NCBI GenBank assembly: GCA_019455065.1
Contig: JACFNC010000015.1
Span: forward strand, 1 to 64,000
Direction: 5' to 3'
Source of the DNA: Rhodospirillales bacterium
GTDB taxonomy: Bacteria; Pseudomonadota; Alphaproteobacteria; Rhodospirillales; Magnetospirillaceae
Length of the DNA: 64,000 nt
The notes under the pieces were generated by a model. The model was not told where the DNA came from and did no database searches. It worked only from the letters and a program-made list of their open reading frames with translations. Position 1 is the stretch's first letter, and every line of letters begins with the position of its first letter. Made by a program: the position numbers and the translations under genes. Positions 28,306 through 37,797 of the stretch are shown here, in pieces.

Positions 28306-30900
28306 CTAGACCACCACATTGACGATCCGGTTGGGCACCACGATCACCTTGCGCGGCGTCTTGCCCGCCATCGCGGCGGCCACCGGCCCGAGCGCCAGCG
28401 CCGCCTGCTCGGCGGCGGCGCGGTCGACGTCGACCGGGAGGTCGACGGTCCCCCGCAGCTTGCCGTTCACCTGCACCGCCACCGTGACCAGCGACTCGAC
28501 GAGGAGCGCCGGCTCGGCCGTCGGCCAGTCGGTGTCGGCGAGCAGGTCTTCATGGCCCAGGCGCCGCCACAGCTCCTCGGCCAAATGCGGCATCATCGGG
28601 CCGAACAGGCGCACCGCCGCCTCGAGCCCCTCGCGCAGCGCCCAGGGCTCGCCGGGGCCGTCCACCCCGGCAGACAGGCGTTCGGACAGCAGGTTGGTCA
28701 GCTCGCGGACGCGGGCCACCGCCTTGTTGAAGTGGAAGCGCTCGAGATCCTCGGTCACCGCGGCGATGGTCTTGTGGGTGGCCCGCCGCACGGCCACGGC
28801 CCGCTCCGACACCTCGGCCGGGGCCGCGGCGCCGGCCGGCGGCAGGGCTCCGGAGGCCAGGGCGTCGCCGACCATCCGCCACAGGCGGTTGACGTAGCGC
28901 CAGGCGCCGTCGACGCCGGCGTCGGTCCATTCCAGGTCGCGCTCGGGCGGCGAGTCCGACAGCATGAACAGCCGCGCCGTGTCGGCGCCGTAGGTGCCGA
29001 TGATGTGCTCGGGGTCGACGACGTTCTTCTTGGATTTGGACATCTTCTCGACGCGGCCGACGGTGACCGGCCTGCCGGTCGTCGCCTCGATCAGGCCGCC
29101 GTCGGCGGTCTTGGCGACGTCGGATGGGAAGAGCCAGCGCCCCTCCTCGCCGCGATAGGTCTCATGGCACACCATGCCCTGGGTGAGCAGCCCGGCGAAC
29201 GGCTCGTCCACCCCCAGATAGCCGCACTGCTTCATGGCGCGGGTGAAGAACCGCGAATAGAGCAGATGCAGCACCGCGTGCTCGATGCCGCCGATGTACT
29301 GATCGACCGGCAGCCAGTAGTCTGCGGCGGCGCGGTCGAACGGCCTGTCGCTCACCTGGGGCGAGCAGAAGCGGGCGAAGTACCAGGAGGATTCGAAGAA
29401 AGTGTCGAAGGTGTCGGTCTCGCGGCGTGCCGGGGCGCCGCAGGTCGGGCAGGCGACGTCCTTCCAGGTCGGGTGATGGTCGAGGGGGTTGCCCGGCTTG
29501 TCGAAGGTCACGTCTTCGGGCAGCACCACGGGCAGGTCTTGTTCCGGCACCGGAACGATGCCGCATTTCGCACAATGGATGATGGGAATCGGGCAGCCCC
29601 AATAACGCTGCCGCGAGACCCCCCAGTCGCGCAGGCGGTAGTTCACCGAGCGTTCGCCGACGCCCTCGGCCTCCAGGCGGTCGATCACGGCGCGCTTCGC
29701 CTCGGGCACCGTCTTGCCGTTCAGGAAGCCGGAATTGACGAGCAGGCCGTCGCCGGTGTAGGGGGCGTCGCCCACCGTGACGCCCGCCGGGTCCATGCCC
29801 GGCGGCGCCACCACGGGCACAATGGGCAGGCCGTACTTGCGGGCGAAGTCGAAGTCTCGCTGGTCGTGGGCGGGGCAGCCGAAGATGGCGCCGGTGCCGT
29901 ATTCCATGAGCACGAAATTGGCGACGTAGACCGGCAGCCGCTGCTCGGGGCGCACCGGGTTGAGGGCCAACAGGCCGGTGGCGAAACCCTTCTTCTCGGC
30001 GGTCTCGATGGCCGCCTCGCTGGTGCTCATGCGGTTGCACTCGGCCACGAACTCGGCCAGCGCGGGATTGTCGGCGGCCAGCTCGGCGGCCAGGGGATGA
30101 TTGGCGGCAATGGCGCAGAACGAGGCGCCGAACAGCGTGTCCGGGCGGGTCGTGTAGACCTCGAGGCCGTCGATGCGGCCCTCGAGGGCGAAGCGCACGC
30201 GGGCGCCCTCCGAGCGGCCGATCCAGTTCTCCTGCATCAGCCGCACCCGGTCGGGCCAGCGTTCGAGATCCGTCAGCGCCTCTAACAGCTCGTCGGCGAA
30301 GGCGGTGATGCGCAGGAACCACTGCGACAGCAGGCGCTTCTCGACCGCCGCGCCGGAACGCCAGCCGCGCCCGTCGATGACCTGCTCGTTGGCCAGCACC
30401 GTGTTCTCGACCGGGTCCCAGTTGACCCACGACTCGCGGCGGTAGACGAGGCCCGCCTCGAGGAAGTCCAGGAACATCTTCTGTTCGTGGCGATAGTATT
30501 CGGGCTCGCAGGTGGCGACCTCGCGCCCCCAGTCGTAGGACAGGCCCATCGACTTGAGCTGCTCGCGCATGGCGGCGATGTTCTCGCGCGTCCACTTGGC
30601 CGGATGCACGTTGTTCTGGATGGCGGCGTTCTCGGCCGGCAGCCCGAAGGCGTCCCAGCCCATGGGGTGCAGCACGTTGAAGCCCCGCGCCTTCTTGTAG
30701 CGGGCGACGACGTCGCCGAGCGTGTAGTTGCGCACGTGCCCCATGTGAATCCGCCCCGACGGGTACGGGAACATTTCGAGCACATAGTATTTGGGGCGGT
30801 CGGCGTGTTCGACGGCGCGGAAGGTGCCGCGCCGCTCCCATTCGGCCTGCCACGCCGCCTCGGTTTCCTTGACGTTGTAACGGTCCTCGGTATGCGACAT
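28306..30900 (-). CDS. leuS: Leucyl-tRNA synthetase
   Basis: An 864-residue class I aminoacyl-tRNA synthetase that charges tRNA-Leu. The HIGH-type motif is in [15 protein letters not shown] (about residues 47-61), and [12 protein letters not shown] is the KMSKS loop. The CP1 editing domain contains [18 protein letters not shown]. The zinc-ribbon region has [11 protein letters not shown] and [14 protein letters not shown]. The C-terminal anticodon-binding and RNA-contact domains are complete (ending [18 protein letters not shown]). It begins at ATG 30900, and length matches the family. Confidence 0.98.
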   Translation of the reverse strand: MSHTEDRYNVKETEAAWQAEWERRGTFRAVEHADRPKYYVLEMFPYPSGRIHMGHVRNYTLGDVVARYKKARGFNVLHPMGWDAFGLPAENAAIQNNVHPAKWTRENIAAMREQLKSMGLSYDWGREVATCEPEYYRHEQKMFLDFLEAGLVYRRESWVNWDPVENTVLANEQVIDGRGWRSGAAVEKRLLSQWFLRITAFADELLEALTDLERWPDRVRLMQENWIGRSEGARVRFALEGRIDGLEVYTTRPDTLFGASFCAIAANHPLAAELAADNPALAEFVAECNRMSTSEAAIETAEKKGFATGLLALNPVRPEQRLPVYVANFVLMEYGTGAIFGCPAHDQRDFDFARKYGLPIVPVVAPPGMDPAGVTVGDAPYTGDGLLVNSGFLNGKTVPEAKRAVIDRLEAEGVGERSVNYRLRDWGVSRQRYWGCPIPIIHCAKCGIVPVPEQDLPVVLPEDVTFDKPGNPLDHHPTWKDVACPTCGAPARRETDTFDTFFESSWYFARFCSPQVSDRPFDRAAADYWLPVDQYIGGIEHAVLHLLYSRFFTRAMKQCGYLGVDEPFAGLLTQGMVCHETYRGEEGRWLFPSDVAKTADGGLIEATTGRPVTVGRVEKMSKSKKNVVDPEHIIGTYGADTARLFMLSDSPPERDLEWTDAGVDGAWRYVNRLWRMVGDALASGALPPAGAAAPAEVSERAVAVRRATHKTIAAVTEDLERFHFNKAVARVRELTNLLSERLSAGVDGPGEPWALREGLEAAVRLFGPMMPHLAEELWRRLGHEDLLADTDWPTAEPALLVESLVTVAVQVNGKLRGTVDLPVDVDRAAAEQAALALGPVAAAMAGKTPRKVIVVPNRIVNVVV

Positions 30901-30973
30901 GGGGATGAGCTATCCTGAAAGAATAACCACCGCAGGCGGATCGCGCGGACCGGCGTGCGGGCGGGCGATCAGC

Positions 30974-31519
30974 CTATTTCTGCACCGAGACGGTGCGCAA
31001 CTGACGGGCGCGCGTGAGAATGGCGTTTTCGACCTCGGTCACCGTCTTGGCCTCGACCGGCCGGTCCAGCCAGTTGCCCGCCGCGTCGCGCACCTGCCGG
31101 AACACCGTCACCTTGACGCCGTCCGCGCGCAGCGTGCGGTCGAGGATGAAGACGTTGAGCTTGAAGCGCTCGTTCGCGGTCTCGGGCGGCGAATACCAGT
31201 CGGTGATGATGACGCCGCCGAAGGGGTCGGCCGAGGCCAGCGGCATGAACCCCACCGTGTCCAGCGAGGCCCGCCACAGATAGCCGTTGACGCCGACGCC
31301 GACGCCGCCTTCGGCCGCCCGCTTCTTGGTTTCACCGAACAAATCCTTCAACCCGCCCGGGCCGAACACGGTTTCCCGGGGCTGGTTGGAATAGGTCGCC
31401 TGGTCGTCGCCGGGGCGGCGATCCGGATACACCGCCTCGCCCTGTCCGCAGGCGGCGAGCGTCACCGCGGCCACGCAGGCCAGAACCATCGGGCGTGCGA
31501 TTCGTCTTGCCTTCGACAT
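30974..31519 (-). CDS. DUF3576 lipoprotein
   Basis: A 181-residue protein with a signal peptide ending in LAACGQG, a probable lipobox at about Cys23, and a DUF3576 domain (GGVGVGVNGYLWRASLDTVG, PFGGVIITDWYSPPETANER, VFRQVRDAAGNWLDRPV). The family is common in alphaproteobacteria upstream of leuS and has no assigned function; an outer-membrane or periplasmic location is inferred from the signal. The ATG at 31519 is preceded by AGGAG. An upstream ATG at 31543 is in frame but lacks such a site. Confidence 0.9.
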   Translation of the reverse strand: MSKARRIARPMVLACVAAVTLAACGQGEAVYPDRRPGDDQATYSNQPRETVFGPGGLKDLFGETKKRAAEGGVGVGVNGYLWRASLDTVGFMPLASADPFGGVIITDWYSPPETANERFKLNVFILDRTLRADGVKVTVFRQVRDAAGNWLDRPVEAKTVTEVENAILTRARQLRTVSVQK

Positions 31520-31797
31520 CTGCTCCTGACCTCCAATCCCCATGGCCCTTTGCCACCGCCCACACGGTGGCATAGGCTTAACCCATCCCTGGTCGCCTGT
31601 TAAGCGCGAATGCTTTCCGTCGGGGCGGGTATGGCTGTTGCACGTGTGCCACAGTGCGCGGCTTTCGTCACAGGCATGCCGCCCCCTCCCTTGACTTACC
31701 CCTTTCGGCGTGGCTCCATCCTTCCCGTTTATCTGTTCTGGGGGACGGGTGCTCCTTTTGCGCAGCCGACAACCAAGATCAAGAGAGAGGAGATAGC

Positions 31798-32874
31798 ATG
31801 AAGAAGGTTCTCTTTGCCAGCACCGCGCTGGCCGCGGTCGCCCTGACCGGCACCGCCCAGGCTGCCGACCCGATCAAGCTGGGTCTGGGTGGCTACTTCA
31901 ACCTGCAGGCCATCAACGTCAGCCAGGACAACGACGCCGGCCGTCGCACCATGGACATCTGGCGTGAGGGCGAGGTGTTCTTCGTCGGCTCGACCAAGCT
32001 GGACAACGGCATCACCGTCGGCGTGAACGTGCAGCTCGAGGCCGAGACCTGCGGCGACCAGATCGACGAGAGCTTCGTCTTCTTCAGCGGCGGCTTCGGT
32101 CAGATCGAGGCCGGTGCCGTGCGCGGCCCGGGCTTCAAGCTGACGGTTTCCCCGCCGGCCTCCGACCCGAACTTCGACGGCCTGCTGCCCAACTTCGTGC
32201 CCGTGGCGCAGCCCGCCGGCAACTCGGTGACGACCACCTTCGTCCTGCCCGGCACCCTGGGCAGCGGCGCCGGCACCGCCGAGAAGCTCTCCTACATGAC
32301 GCCGAAGTTCGGCGGCTTCCAGGCCGGTGTGGCGTGGACCCCGAATTCGACCTGCGAATGGGGCACCTGCGGCACGGGCGGCTTCCCCTCGCAGGAGAGC
32401 ACCGGCGCCGGGCAGCTTGACGACATGATCCAGGTCGGCGCCCAGTTCGGCGGCGACTTCGGTGGCGCCAAGGTCGCCATCGGCGGCGGCTACGAGACCG
32501 GCGAGGCCGGCGGCACCGCGTCCGACGGCACCATCTGGGGCTTCGGCGCCCGCGCCGCGATGGCGGGCTTCGCCGTCGGCGCCTACTACGGCAAGACCGA
32601 GCTCCCCGGCAGCACCCTCGACCAGACCAACTGGCAGCTGGGCGCCAGCTACACCGCCGGTGCGCTTACCGGCGGCGCGACCTACACGAAGCTCGAGCGT
32701 GACACCGGCGGCACCGACGACGAGCTGAGCCGCATCCAGCTCGGCGCCGTCTACTCGATGGGCCCGGGCGTCGACCTGCGCGGCAGCGTCGGCTTCTACC
32801 AGTTCGACGGCGCCACCGCCGCGGACCAGAGCGACGCCACCGTGTTCGCCCTCGGCACCCGCATGGCGTTCTGA
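31798..32874 (+). CDS. Outer-membrane porin (Gram-negative general porin type)
   Basis: A 358-residue porin. The signal peptide MKKVLFASTALAAVALTGTA is followed by QA|ADPIKLGLGGYF, a classical AxA cleavage. The mature chain has repeated amphipathic strands typical of a 16-strand barrel (for example GFQAGVAWTPNS and GAKVAIGGGYETGE) and ends in ALGTRMAF with the C-terminal Phe needed for BAM insertion. The ATG at 31798 has AGAGAGGAG upstream. Codon use is strongly biased to C/G-ending codons, which suggests high expression. A strong terminator follows. Confidence 0.93.
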   Translation: MKKVLFASTALAAVALTGTAQAADPIKLGLGGYFNLQAINVSQDNDAGRRTMDIWREGEVFFVGSTKLDNGITVGVNVQLEAETCGDQIDESFVFFSGGFGQIEAGAVRGPGFKLTVSPPASDPNFDGLLPNFVPVAQPAGNSVTTTFVLPGTLGSGAGTAEKLSYMTPKFGGFQAGVAWTPNSTCEWGTCGTGGFPSQESTGAGQLDDMIQVGAQFGGDFGGAKVAIGGGYETGEAGGTASDGTIWGFGARAAMAGFAVGAYYGKTELPGSTLDQTNWQLGASYTAGALTGGATYTKLERDTGGTDDELSRIQLGAVYSMGPGVDLRGSVGFYQFDGATAADQSDATVFALGTRMAF

Positions 32875-32896
32875 TCGGACTTCCGTCCGCAGAGAG

Positions 32897-32923
32897 AAGG
32901 GGGGCCTCCGGGCCCCCCTTTTT
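32897..32923 (+). terminator. Intrinsic terminator after the porin gene
   Basis: A 10-bp stem (AAGGGGGGCC pairing with GGCCCCCCTT) with a 4-base loop is followed at once by more T residues, 22 bases after the porin stop. This is the clearest plus-strand intrinsic terminator in the window. Confidence 0.93.
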
Positions 32924-32975
32924 CGTTGCAGCCTCCACAAACCCCGTCGTCGCGCGGCCCGCAGGCAAATACCGT

Positions 32976-33008
32976 CTTGGATGCGCGGGACAAGCCTGCG
33001 CATGACGG
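32976..33008. repeat. Palindromic repeat fragment near the glycosyltransferase gene
   Basis: A copy of the right half of the dispersed repeat: TTGGATGCGCGGGACAAGCC then TGCGCATGACGGA. It lies between the convergent porin and glycosyltransferase genes, just before the latter's 3' end. Confidence 0.6.
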
Positions 33009-33040
33009 ACGGGAAGAAGACGTCTAAACGGGTCCTGTAA

Positions 33041-34255
33041 TCACATCCCCCGCCGCGCCGCGAGGTCGGCGAGCACCGCCGCCGCCAGGGCGTCGCGCTG
33101 CTCGGCGAGGGCGGCGACACAAGGCACCGGGGCGTCCATGAGGCGTGCCACCGCCGCCGCGTCGGACGCCTGGGCGGTGGTCGGCAGCGCCGCCAGCGGC
33201 ACCCCCAGCGAGCCCATGCACCCGACCGCGCCGTCCACCGTCCGGCGCAGCTTGGCGAGGCCGCAAGGGGCCTTGCAGTGGGGCCCCTCCCAATCCACCG
33301 TCCAGCGCGCGAGGTTGGTGAAGCGCCCCTGCAGCACCTCGCCCGGCGCCGCCGTGTAGACTGCGAGCCCTGGCGTCGCGAACAGCTTGCTCATATGCGC
33401 CGGGCCGCTGTCGGCGAACACCGCGTAGTCGCAGCCGCGCAGGGTGCGCAGCAGGCCGCCGATCGATTCGGCGCCGCGAGTCACCCGCACCGTTTCCGGC
33501 AGCGTTCCCAGCCGTTCCAGATACAGCCGGCCCTGCTGCTGGAGGTCGTTGAGGCTGAGCAGCACGTCGCCCTCGGGCGCCAGGGCGCGGCAAAGCGTCT
33601 CGGTCACCGCCACCGGCAGCGTGCGCAGCGGCGACGACGCCAGGGGGAACACGCCGATGCGCGGGCGCCGGCCCCCCGGGAGCGGCCGCGCCTCCGGCGG
33701 ATAGGCGCGGCTGGGGGGCAGGGCGAACGCGGCCAGCAGCTCGGCCTCCATCTCCACCGGCCAGACGTCGACGTCGCGCCGGCTCTCGAGCTGGCCAAGG
33801 TCGATCAGCACGTCGTGGCGGTCGACCTCCTCCCTGGGCAGCCACAGCTCGAAGCAGCGGATCTCGCGGTCCAGCGCGTAGATGTCGGCCGCCGACCGGG
33901 CGCAGAACACCGACATCTGCCTCGGTTTGTGATGGTCGCGGAAGGCGCGCAGGAACAAGAGCGTGCACACGTTGCTGCCGAGCGCCTCGGACGGCAGCAG
34001 GAACAGCACCCTGCGTCCGCGAAAGCTTTCTTCGGCCCAGCGGGCCGGCGGCAGGCACGGCAGGCGCACCTTGCCGTCGACCACCCGCAGCGGCCCGGCG
34101 CCGTTGGCCAGCACCGAGCGCGCGAAGGGCGCCGAATTGGTCAGGTAGAGCCCCGGCCGTCCCCGCTGCGTCGCCGACACGTTGTTCTGCCGGAACTGGA
34201 ACGGCCGCGTGGCCTCGAACGCCACCAGGGGGGTGAGGGTTTCGGCCCGGGTCAT
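33041..34255 (-). CDS. Glycosyltransferase family 9-like protein
   Basis: A 404-residue protein resembling ADP-heptose:LPS heptosyltransferases. Support is the GT-B C-terminal sequence FADSGPAHMSKLFATPGLAV (about residues 292-311), RIGVFPLASSPLRTLP near residue 208, and ETLCRALAPEGDVLL. The N-terminal half is less typical. CKAPCGLAKLRRTVDGAVGC near the C-terminus has three cysteines of unknown role. A role in lipopolysaccharide or glycan synthesis is inferred; acceptor and donor are not evident. It may be co-transcribed with the methyltransferase upstream, across a repeat-containing gap. Confidence 0.8.
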   Translation of the reverse strand: MTRAETLTPLVAFEATRPFQFRQNNVSATQRGRPGLYLTNSAPFARSVLANGAGPLRVVDGKVRLPCLPPARWAEESFRGRRVLFLLPSEALGSNVCTLLFLRAFRDHHKPRQMSVFCARSAADIYALDREIRCFELWLPREEVDRHDVLIDLGQLESRRDVDVWPVEMEAELLAAFALPPSRAYPPEARPLPGGRRPRIGVFPLASSPLRTLPVAVTETLCRALAPEGDVLLSLNDLQQQGRLYLERLGTLPETVRVTRGAESIGGLLRTLRGCDYAVFADSGPAHMSKLFATPGLAVYTAAPGEVLQGRFTNLARWTVDWEGPHCKAPCGLAKLRRTVDGAVGCMGSLGVPLAALPTTAQASDAAAVARLMDAPVPCVAALAEQRDALAAAVLADLAARRGM

Positions 34256-34280
34256 CGGCCGGCCTTCCCGCCTTCACCGG

Positions 34281-34369
34281 CGCCACCCCCGGGCTCGGCC
34301 CGGGGGTCCGCTCCTTGGATCGGCGGGGCGGCCCGCGTGGATGGCCGGGTCAAACCCGGCCATGACGAG
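34281..34369. repeat. Palindromic repeat between glycosyltransferase and methyltransferase genes
   Basis: A two-part copy of the dispersed repeat: CACCCCCGGGCTCGGCCCGG then GGGTCC, and GGATGGCCGGGTCAAACCCG then GCCATGACGA. It fills most of the 151-base gap. Confidence 0.75.
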
Positions 34370-34406
34370 ACGGGGGTTATCGCCCCGCAGGGCCGAGCTT
34401 GCCGTC

Positions 34407-34976
34407 TCATCCCGCGTCATCCTTCCGCACCCGGAGCACGATCTCAACCTCGCGGATGACGTTGTTGTAGAGGCGCATGGCCTGATGCAGGTCGGCGTTC
34501 GAAATCCTGCCCTCGCGCAGCCGCCCGGCCCAGGGTTCGTCGGGATGCATGGTCACCTTGGCCAGCTCGAAGTCCACGTCGAGCTGCAGCGCCAAGGGCG
34601 TGTTGGCCAGCCCCGCGGCGATCCATTCGCGGTTGCGCGCCTTGGAGAACATCTCCAGCCCCGCCGGGGTCACCGGGCGGACGTGCGTCGGGTCGTTGAG
34701 AAAGCTGTCGTGGCGGGGATGCGGGACGACGATGGTGATCGTCGCCCCGTCGCGGCACACGCGGTAAAGCTCGCGCATGATGCCCAGATACACTCCGGGC
34801 TCCTGGCCGAGATGCTCGAGCACGTGGCGCAACGTGACCTCGTCGGCCGAGTCGTCGGCGAACGGCCAGGGAAGCCGCTCCAGGTCGACCAGGTGGTCGG
34901 GCTCGCAGTGCGGCGCGGAGTCGACGTTGACGAAGCCCTCCAGCTTGTGGTGCCCGCAGCCGAGATTGAGTTTCAT
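34407..34976 (-). CDS. Class I SAM-dependent methyltransferase
   Basis: A 189-residue protein with a short Rossmann methyltransferase domain. The SAM motif is MKLNLGCGHHKLEGFVNVDS at the very N-terminus, followed by LERLPWPFADDSADEVTLRH and VLEHL, a type common in methyltransferases that act on small molecules or glycans. RELYRVCRDGATITIVVPHP continues the fold. The substrate is unknown; proximity to a GT9-like gene suggests a glycan or LPS target. The ATG overlaps the stop of the thiamine-phosphate-synthase-like gene. Confidence 0.88.
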   Translation of the reverse strand: MKLNLGCGHHKLEGFVNVDSAPHCEPDHLVDLERLPWPFADDSADEVTLRHVLEHLGQEPGVYLGIMRELYRVCRDGATITIVVPHPRHDSFLNDPTHVRPVTPAGLEMFSKARNREWIAAGLANTPLALQLDVDFELAKVTMHPDEPWAGRLREGRISNADLHQAMRLYNNVIREVEIVLRVRKDDAG

Positions 34977-35590
34977 GCCGTGTCCTTCGGTTGGGGCGTC
35001 GCGCCGGCGGCGCCGACCACGGCCACGCCCGCCGCGCCATTGCCGGCGAGGCGGTGAACCGTCGCGTTGGTCACGCCGCCCAGCGCATAGACGGGAAGCG
35101 ACGCCCGCCGCACCCAGGCGGCGAAGCGCAGGGAACCCAGCGGCCGGGCCAGGGGATGGCTGGCGGTGGCGAACACCGGCGACAGCAGGGCGGCGTCGGC
35201 GCCGGCGCGGGCCGCCCGCCGCAGCGCCGCCGGTCCGTGGGCGGCCGCCGTCACCAGCCAGCCGTGGCGCCGCCGGCGGCGGGGACGGACCAGACCTTCG
35301 GGCCAGTGTACTCCGTCGGCACCGACGCGCAGCGCCAGGGCGTCGTCGCCCGCCACCAGGAACAAACGCCGCCGTCGCCGGCAGACGCGCGCCAGACTCC
35401 GCGCCAGCGCCTCGCGGCCGGGCGCGCCGTAATGGCGCAAGACCAGGGCGCTGCCGCGAGGCAGTCGTTCCGCCACCGCAACGGGTTCGGCCAGACGTTC
35501 AGGGTCGGTGAGCACCAGCAGCCCAGGCAGCCGGCACGCGGCGCGCGGGCGGCGCAGTCGACGGGCGAGCGTCGTCAGATCGGGCGTCAT
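34973..35590 (-). CDS. Thiamine phosphate synthase/TenI family protein
   Basis: A 205-residue TIM-barrel protein. The visible family sequence is LVLTDPERLAEP near residue 25, VGADGVHWPEGL, AAHGPAALRRAARAGADAALLSPVFATASHP, and YALGGVTNATV. ThiE joins HMP-PP and HET-P; TenI-type members are aromatases. The active-site loop usually reading VHLGQ is VHWPE here, and the middle is unusually Arg-rich (RPRRRRRHG), so the exact activity is uncertain. No other thiamine gene is nearby. Confidence 0.82.
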   Translation of the reverse strand: MTPDLTTLARRLRRPRAACRLPGLLVLTDPERLAEPVAVAERLPRGSALVLRHYGAPGREALARSLARVCRRRRRLFLVAGDDALALRVGADGVHWPEGLVRPRRRRRHGWLVTAAAHGPAALRRAARAGADAALLSPVFATASHPLARPLGSLRFAAWVRRASLPVYALGGVTNATVHRLAGNGAAGVAVVGAAGATPQPKDTA

Positions 35591-35751
35591 GGCCTCCAGG
35601 TCCTTCCCCTGCGGCCGGTCGGGCCGCCGGCCGGCATTCTAAGGCGCCGCCGGGCCTGCGGACAAACCCGAACTTCCACCGCCGGCGCTCGTGAATTGTG
35701 GGACGCGTCAGGCTTTGCTAGGTTTCCCCTGTTCCTTGAGCGGATGGGCCC

Positions 35752-36429
35752 ATGAGTAGCGAAGACGTCGCCGCCAACCTTCGCCACGTTCTCGACGCCG
35801 TCGCGGCGGCCGAAGCGGCGGCCGGCCGGCCGGCGGGCTCGGTCCGGCTGGTGGCGGTGTCCAAGACCCAGCCCGCGGCGGTCATCCGTCCGGCGCTCGC
35901 CGCCGGCCACCGCCGCTTCGGCGAGAACCGGGTGCAGGAGGCCGAGGGCAAGTGGCCGGACCTGCGCGCCGAGTACCCCGGCATCGAGCTGCATCTGATC
36001 GGCCCGCTGCAGACCAACAAGGTGCGCGAGGCGGTGGCGCTGTTCGACGTCATCGAGACCGTCGACCGCCCCAAGCTGGCCCGCGCCCTGGCCATCGAGA
36101 TGACGCGCAGCGGCCGACGCCCCGACTGCTACGTGCAGGTCAACACCGGCGAAGAGCCGCAGAAGGCCGGCATACTGCCGGCCGAGGCCGAGGCCTTCGT
36201 TACGGCCTGCCGCGACGAACACGGCCTGCCGGTCACGGGCCTGATGTGCATCCCCCCCGCCGACGAGGACCCCGAGCCGCATTTCCGCCTGCTGCGCGAC
36301 CTCGCGCGCCGCACCGGCCTTGGCGTGCTGAGCATGGGCATGAGCGGCGATTTTCCGGCCGCCATCGCCTGCGGCGCCACCCATGTGCGCATCGGCACCG
36401 CCATCTTCGGGGCGCGTCCGCGCCCCTAG
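35752..36429 (+). CDS. YggS/PLPBP family PLP-homeostasis protein
   Basis: A 225-residue PLP-binding TIM-barrel protein. The PLP lysine is in VAVSKTQPAAVI (Lys near residue 45), followed by RRFGENRVQEAEGKWPDL, IELHLIGPLQTNKVREAV, SMGMSGDFPAAI and THVRIGTAIFG. Family members buffer PLP and affect amino-acid metabolism. The gene is divergent from the thiE-like gene across a 161-base gap and converges with the L,D-transpeptidase gene, overlapping it by four bases. Confidence 0.96.
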   Translation: MSSEDVAANLRHVLDAVAAAEAAAGRPAGSVRLVAVSKTQPAAVIRPALAAGHRRFGENRVQEAEGKWPDLRAEYPGIELHLIGPLQTNKVREAVALFDVIETVDRPKLARALAIEMTRSGRRPDCYVQVNTGEEPQKAGILPAEAEAFVTACRDEHGLPVTGLMCIPPADEDPEPHFRLLRDLARRTGLGVLSMGMSGDFPAAIACGATHVRIGTAIFGARPRP

Positions 36430-36932
36430 GGACCGGGCTCCACACGGAGCGTGTCACCCGCGCTCGCGTCACGCAATACCGTCAGCAGGTCGGGCAGCGA
36501 CAGGGCGACGCAGCCTTCGGTCGAGGCGTAGCCGGGCCGCGCGACGTGCAGGAAGATGGCGCTGCCCCGGCCGGCGACGACGGGGTCGTCGTTGTAGCCG
36601 AGAACGACGATGACGTCGTAGATGGCGTCGTCGCGCCACAAAGCCTCGCAGCGCGCCGGATGCGGCAGGCGCACCATGCGGTTGTAGTCCCCATGGGCGG
36701 GATCGTCGCACCAGCCGTCGTTTGGCGACAGGGCCGCGACCGGCAGCCCGGTGACCGGCGGCGTCACGCGATCGGGGCGGTAGAGGACCCGGCGCAGCGG
36801 ATGCCGACCGGCCGGCGTCGCGCCGTCGCCTTCGACCTTGGCGGTCAGCACCCCGCCGCGCCCCAGGGCGCAACGATGGTTCCGCCCCCGCCACCGCAGC
36901 CGCCCGGCCGGGTCGACGAGCATGTCGGTCAT
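36426..36932 (-). CDS. L,D-transpeptidase (YkuD) family protein
   Basis: A 168-residue YkuD-domain protein. The catalytic region reads IFLHVARPGYASTEGCVALS, with the His and the nucleophilic Cys near residue 144. The family motif normally reads S/T-x-G-C, which fits STEGC. There is no signal peptide at the chosen start, which is unusual for enzymes acting on peptidoglycan; it may be exported another way, or the start may be wrong. The start ATG overlaps the stop of the 219-residue protein upstream (ATGA), so the two form a translational pair. Confidence 0.9.
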   Translation of the reverse strand: MTDMLVDPAGRLRWRGRNHRCALGRGGVLTAKVEGDGATPAGRHPLRRVLYRPDRVTPPVTGLPVAALSPNDGWCDDPAHGDYNRMVRLPHPARCEALWRDDAIYDVIVVLGYNDDPVVAGRGSAIFLHVARPGYASTEGCVALSLPDLLTVLRDASAGDTLRVEPGP

Positions 36933-37588
36933 GGCGCCGCTTCCAGGCGGGCGCCGCGCCGGTATTTCTCCAGGGCGTCCATGGCGCGGCCGGTGAACCA
37001 GTCGGCACCGTCTTCGGCCGACCGCGTTTCGGCGGCGCGGATGAGCGGGTGGTCGGCCGCGGCGGCCGGCGCGCGGGGCGCGGCGCTGGCGTCGAGCGGC
37101 AGGAACGCGGGCACGGCGCGCGAACCGCGTGGCGGCACCGGGAAGAAGCGGGGTTCCGCCGCCGCGGTCCGGGTTGCGGGCTCGGGTGGGATCGCCGAAC
37201 CGTCCGCGCCGAGGGGCGGTGGCGCGGGGGCCGCCTCGGCGGTCCGCGGCGGGGCGGGGGACCGGTCGCCGAACAGGGCGATGACGTGCTCGCCGGCGTC
37301 ACGCCCGGTCAGCCCTTCCAGGATCATGTTGACGAAGGCGGCGCCGAGGCCGATCAGCCCGCCGAACAGCGCCCCGCCGGCCAGCCGCGGCCCGGTGCCG
37401 ATGGCGTCGCCGGTCAGCTCGCGATACAGGGACCCGACGACGGGGATGTGATGCAGCGGATTGACGACGTCGAGCACGTCCCAGAAGCTCGGCCCCTCGG
37501 CTTCGGCGAAGGGCGTGGGCGGCGTTCGGTCGCGCGCCGCGGGCGGCGCGGACGGAGGGCCTGGCTGCGGCGCGGCGGGGTCGATCAT
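36929..37588 (-). CDS. Unknown Pro/Ala-rich protein paired with the L,D-transpeptidase
   Basis: A 219-residue protein that I do not recognise. Residues 1-30 are Pro-rich. A conserved-looking block follows (FWDVLDVVNPLHHIPVVGSL, then YRELTGD), with a glycine-rich hydrophobic segment (LAGGALFGGLIGLGAAFVNM) that could be one membrane helix at about residues 70-90. Then comes a disordered Pro/Ala region and a short C-terminal motif DWFTGRAMDALEKYRRG. The ATG at 37588 has only a weak ribosome site. Coupling to the YkuD gene suggests an envelope role, but that is inference. Confidence 0.72.
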   Translation of the reverse strand: MIDPAAPQPGPPSAPPAARDRTPPTPFAEAEGPSFWDVLDVVNPLHHIPVVGSLYRELTGDAIGTGPRLAGGALFGGLIGLGAAFVNMILEGLTGRDAGEHVIALFGDRSPAPPRTAEAAPAPPPLGADGSAIPPEPATRTAAAEPRFFPVPPRGSRAVPAFLPLDASAAPRAPAAAADHPLIRAAETRSAEDGADWFTGRAMDALEKYRRGARLEAAP

Positions 37589-37710
37589 CCGGACGGTTCC
37601 ATCTGTTCGCTCGCCGGGGTATCTGCAAGCCGCGTGCCGGGCCGATCTCCCCACCGGCCTCGGACGATGACCCGGTGATTCTCCCGCTCTTCTCCGGGAT
37701 TGTGCCGGGC

Positions 37711-37746
37711 ATCCATGGATCGCCGGATCAGGTCCGGCGATGACGG
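37711..37746. repeat. Palindromic repeat between ribA and the unknown gene
   Basis: Right-half copy of the dispersed repeat, reading ATGGATCGCCGGATCAGGTC then CGGCGATGACGG. It lies in a 209-base gap between two minus-strand genes that otherwise shows nothing I can name. Confidence 0.65.
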
Positions 37747-37797
37747 CAAGGGGGGTGCGCCCGGTAATTCTTGCCCGGACGATGCTGCCGTGCCGGA

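Noticed and set aside
31576-31605. TTAA-18-TTAA pattern resembling CtrA half-sites
   Set aside because: The spacing is 18 rather than the required 7 bases, and the flanks do not match.
31636-31651. parS-like TGTTGCACGTGTGCCA upstream of the porin gene
   Set aside because: Only 12 of 16 positions match, and the right half is wrong; likely chance around a CACGTG core.
31691-31719. TTGACT as a porin promoter -35 element
   Set aside because: No acceptable -10 hexamer (CTCCAT) lies at the right distance; cannot be supported.
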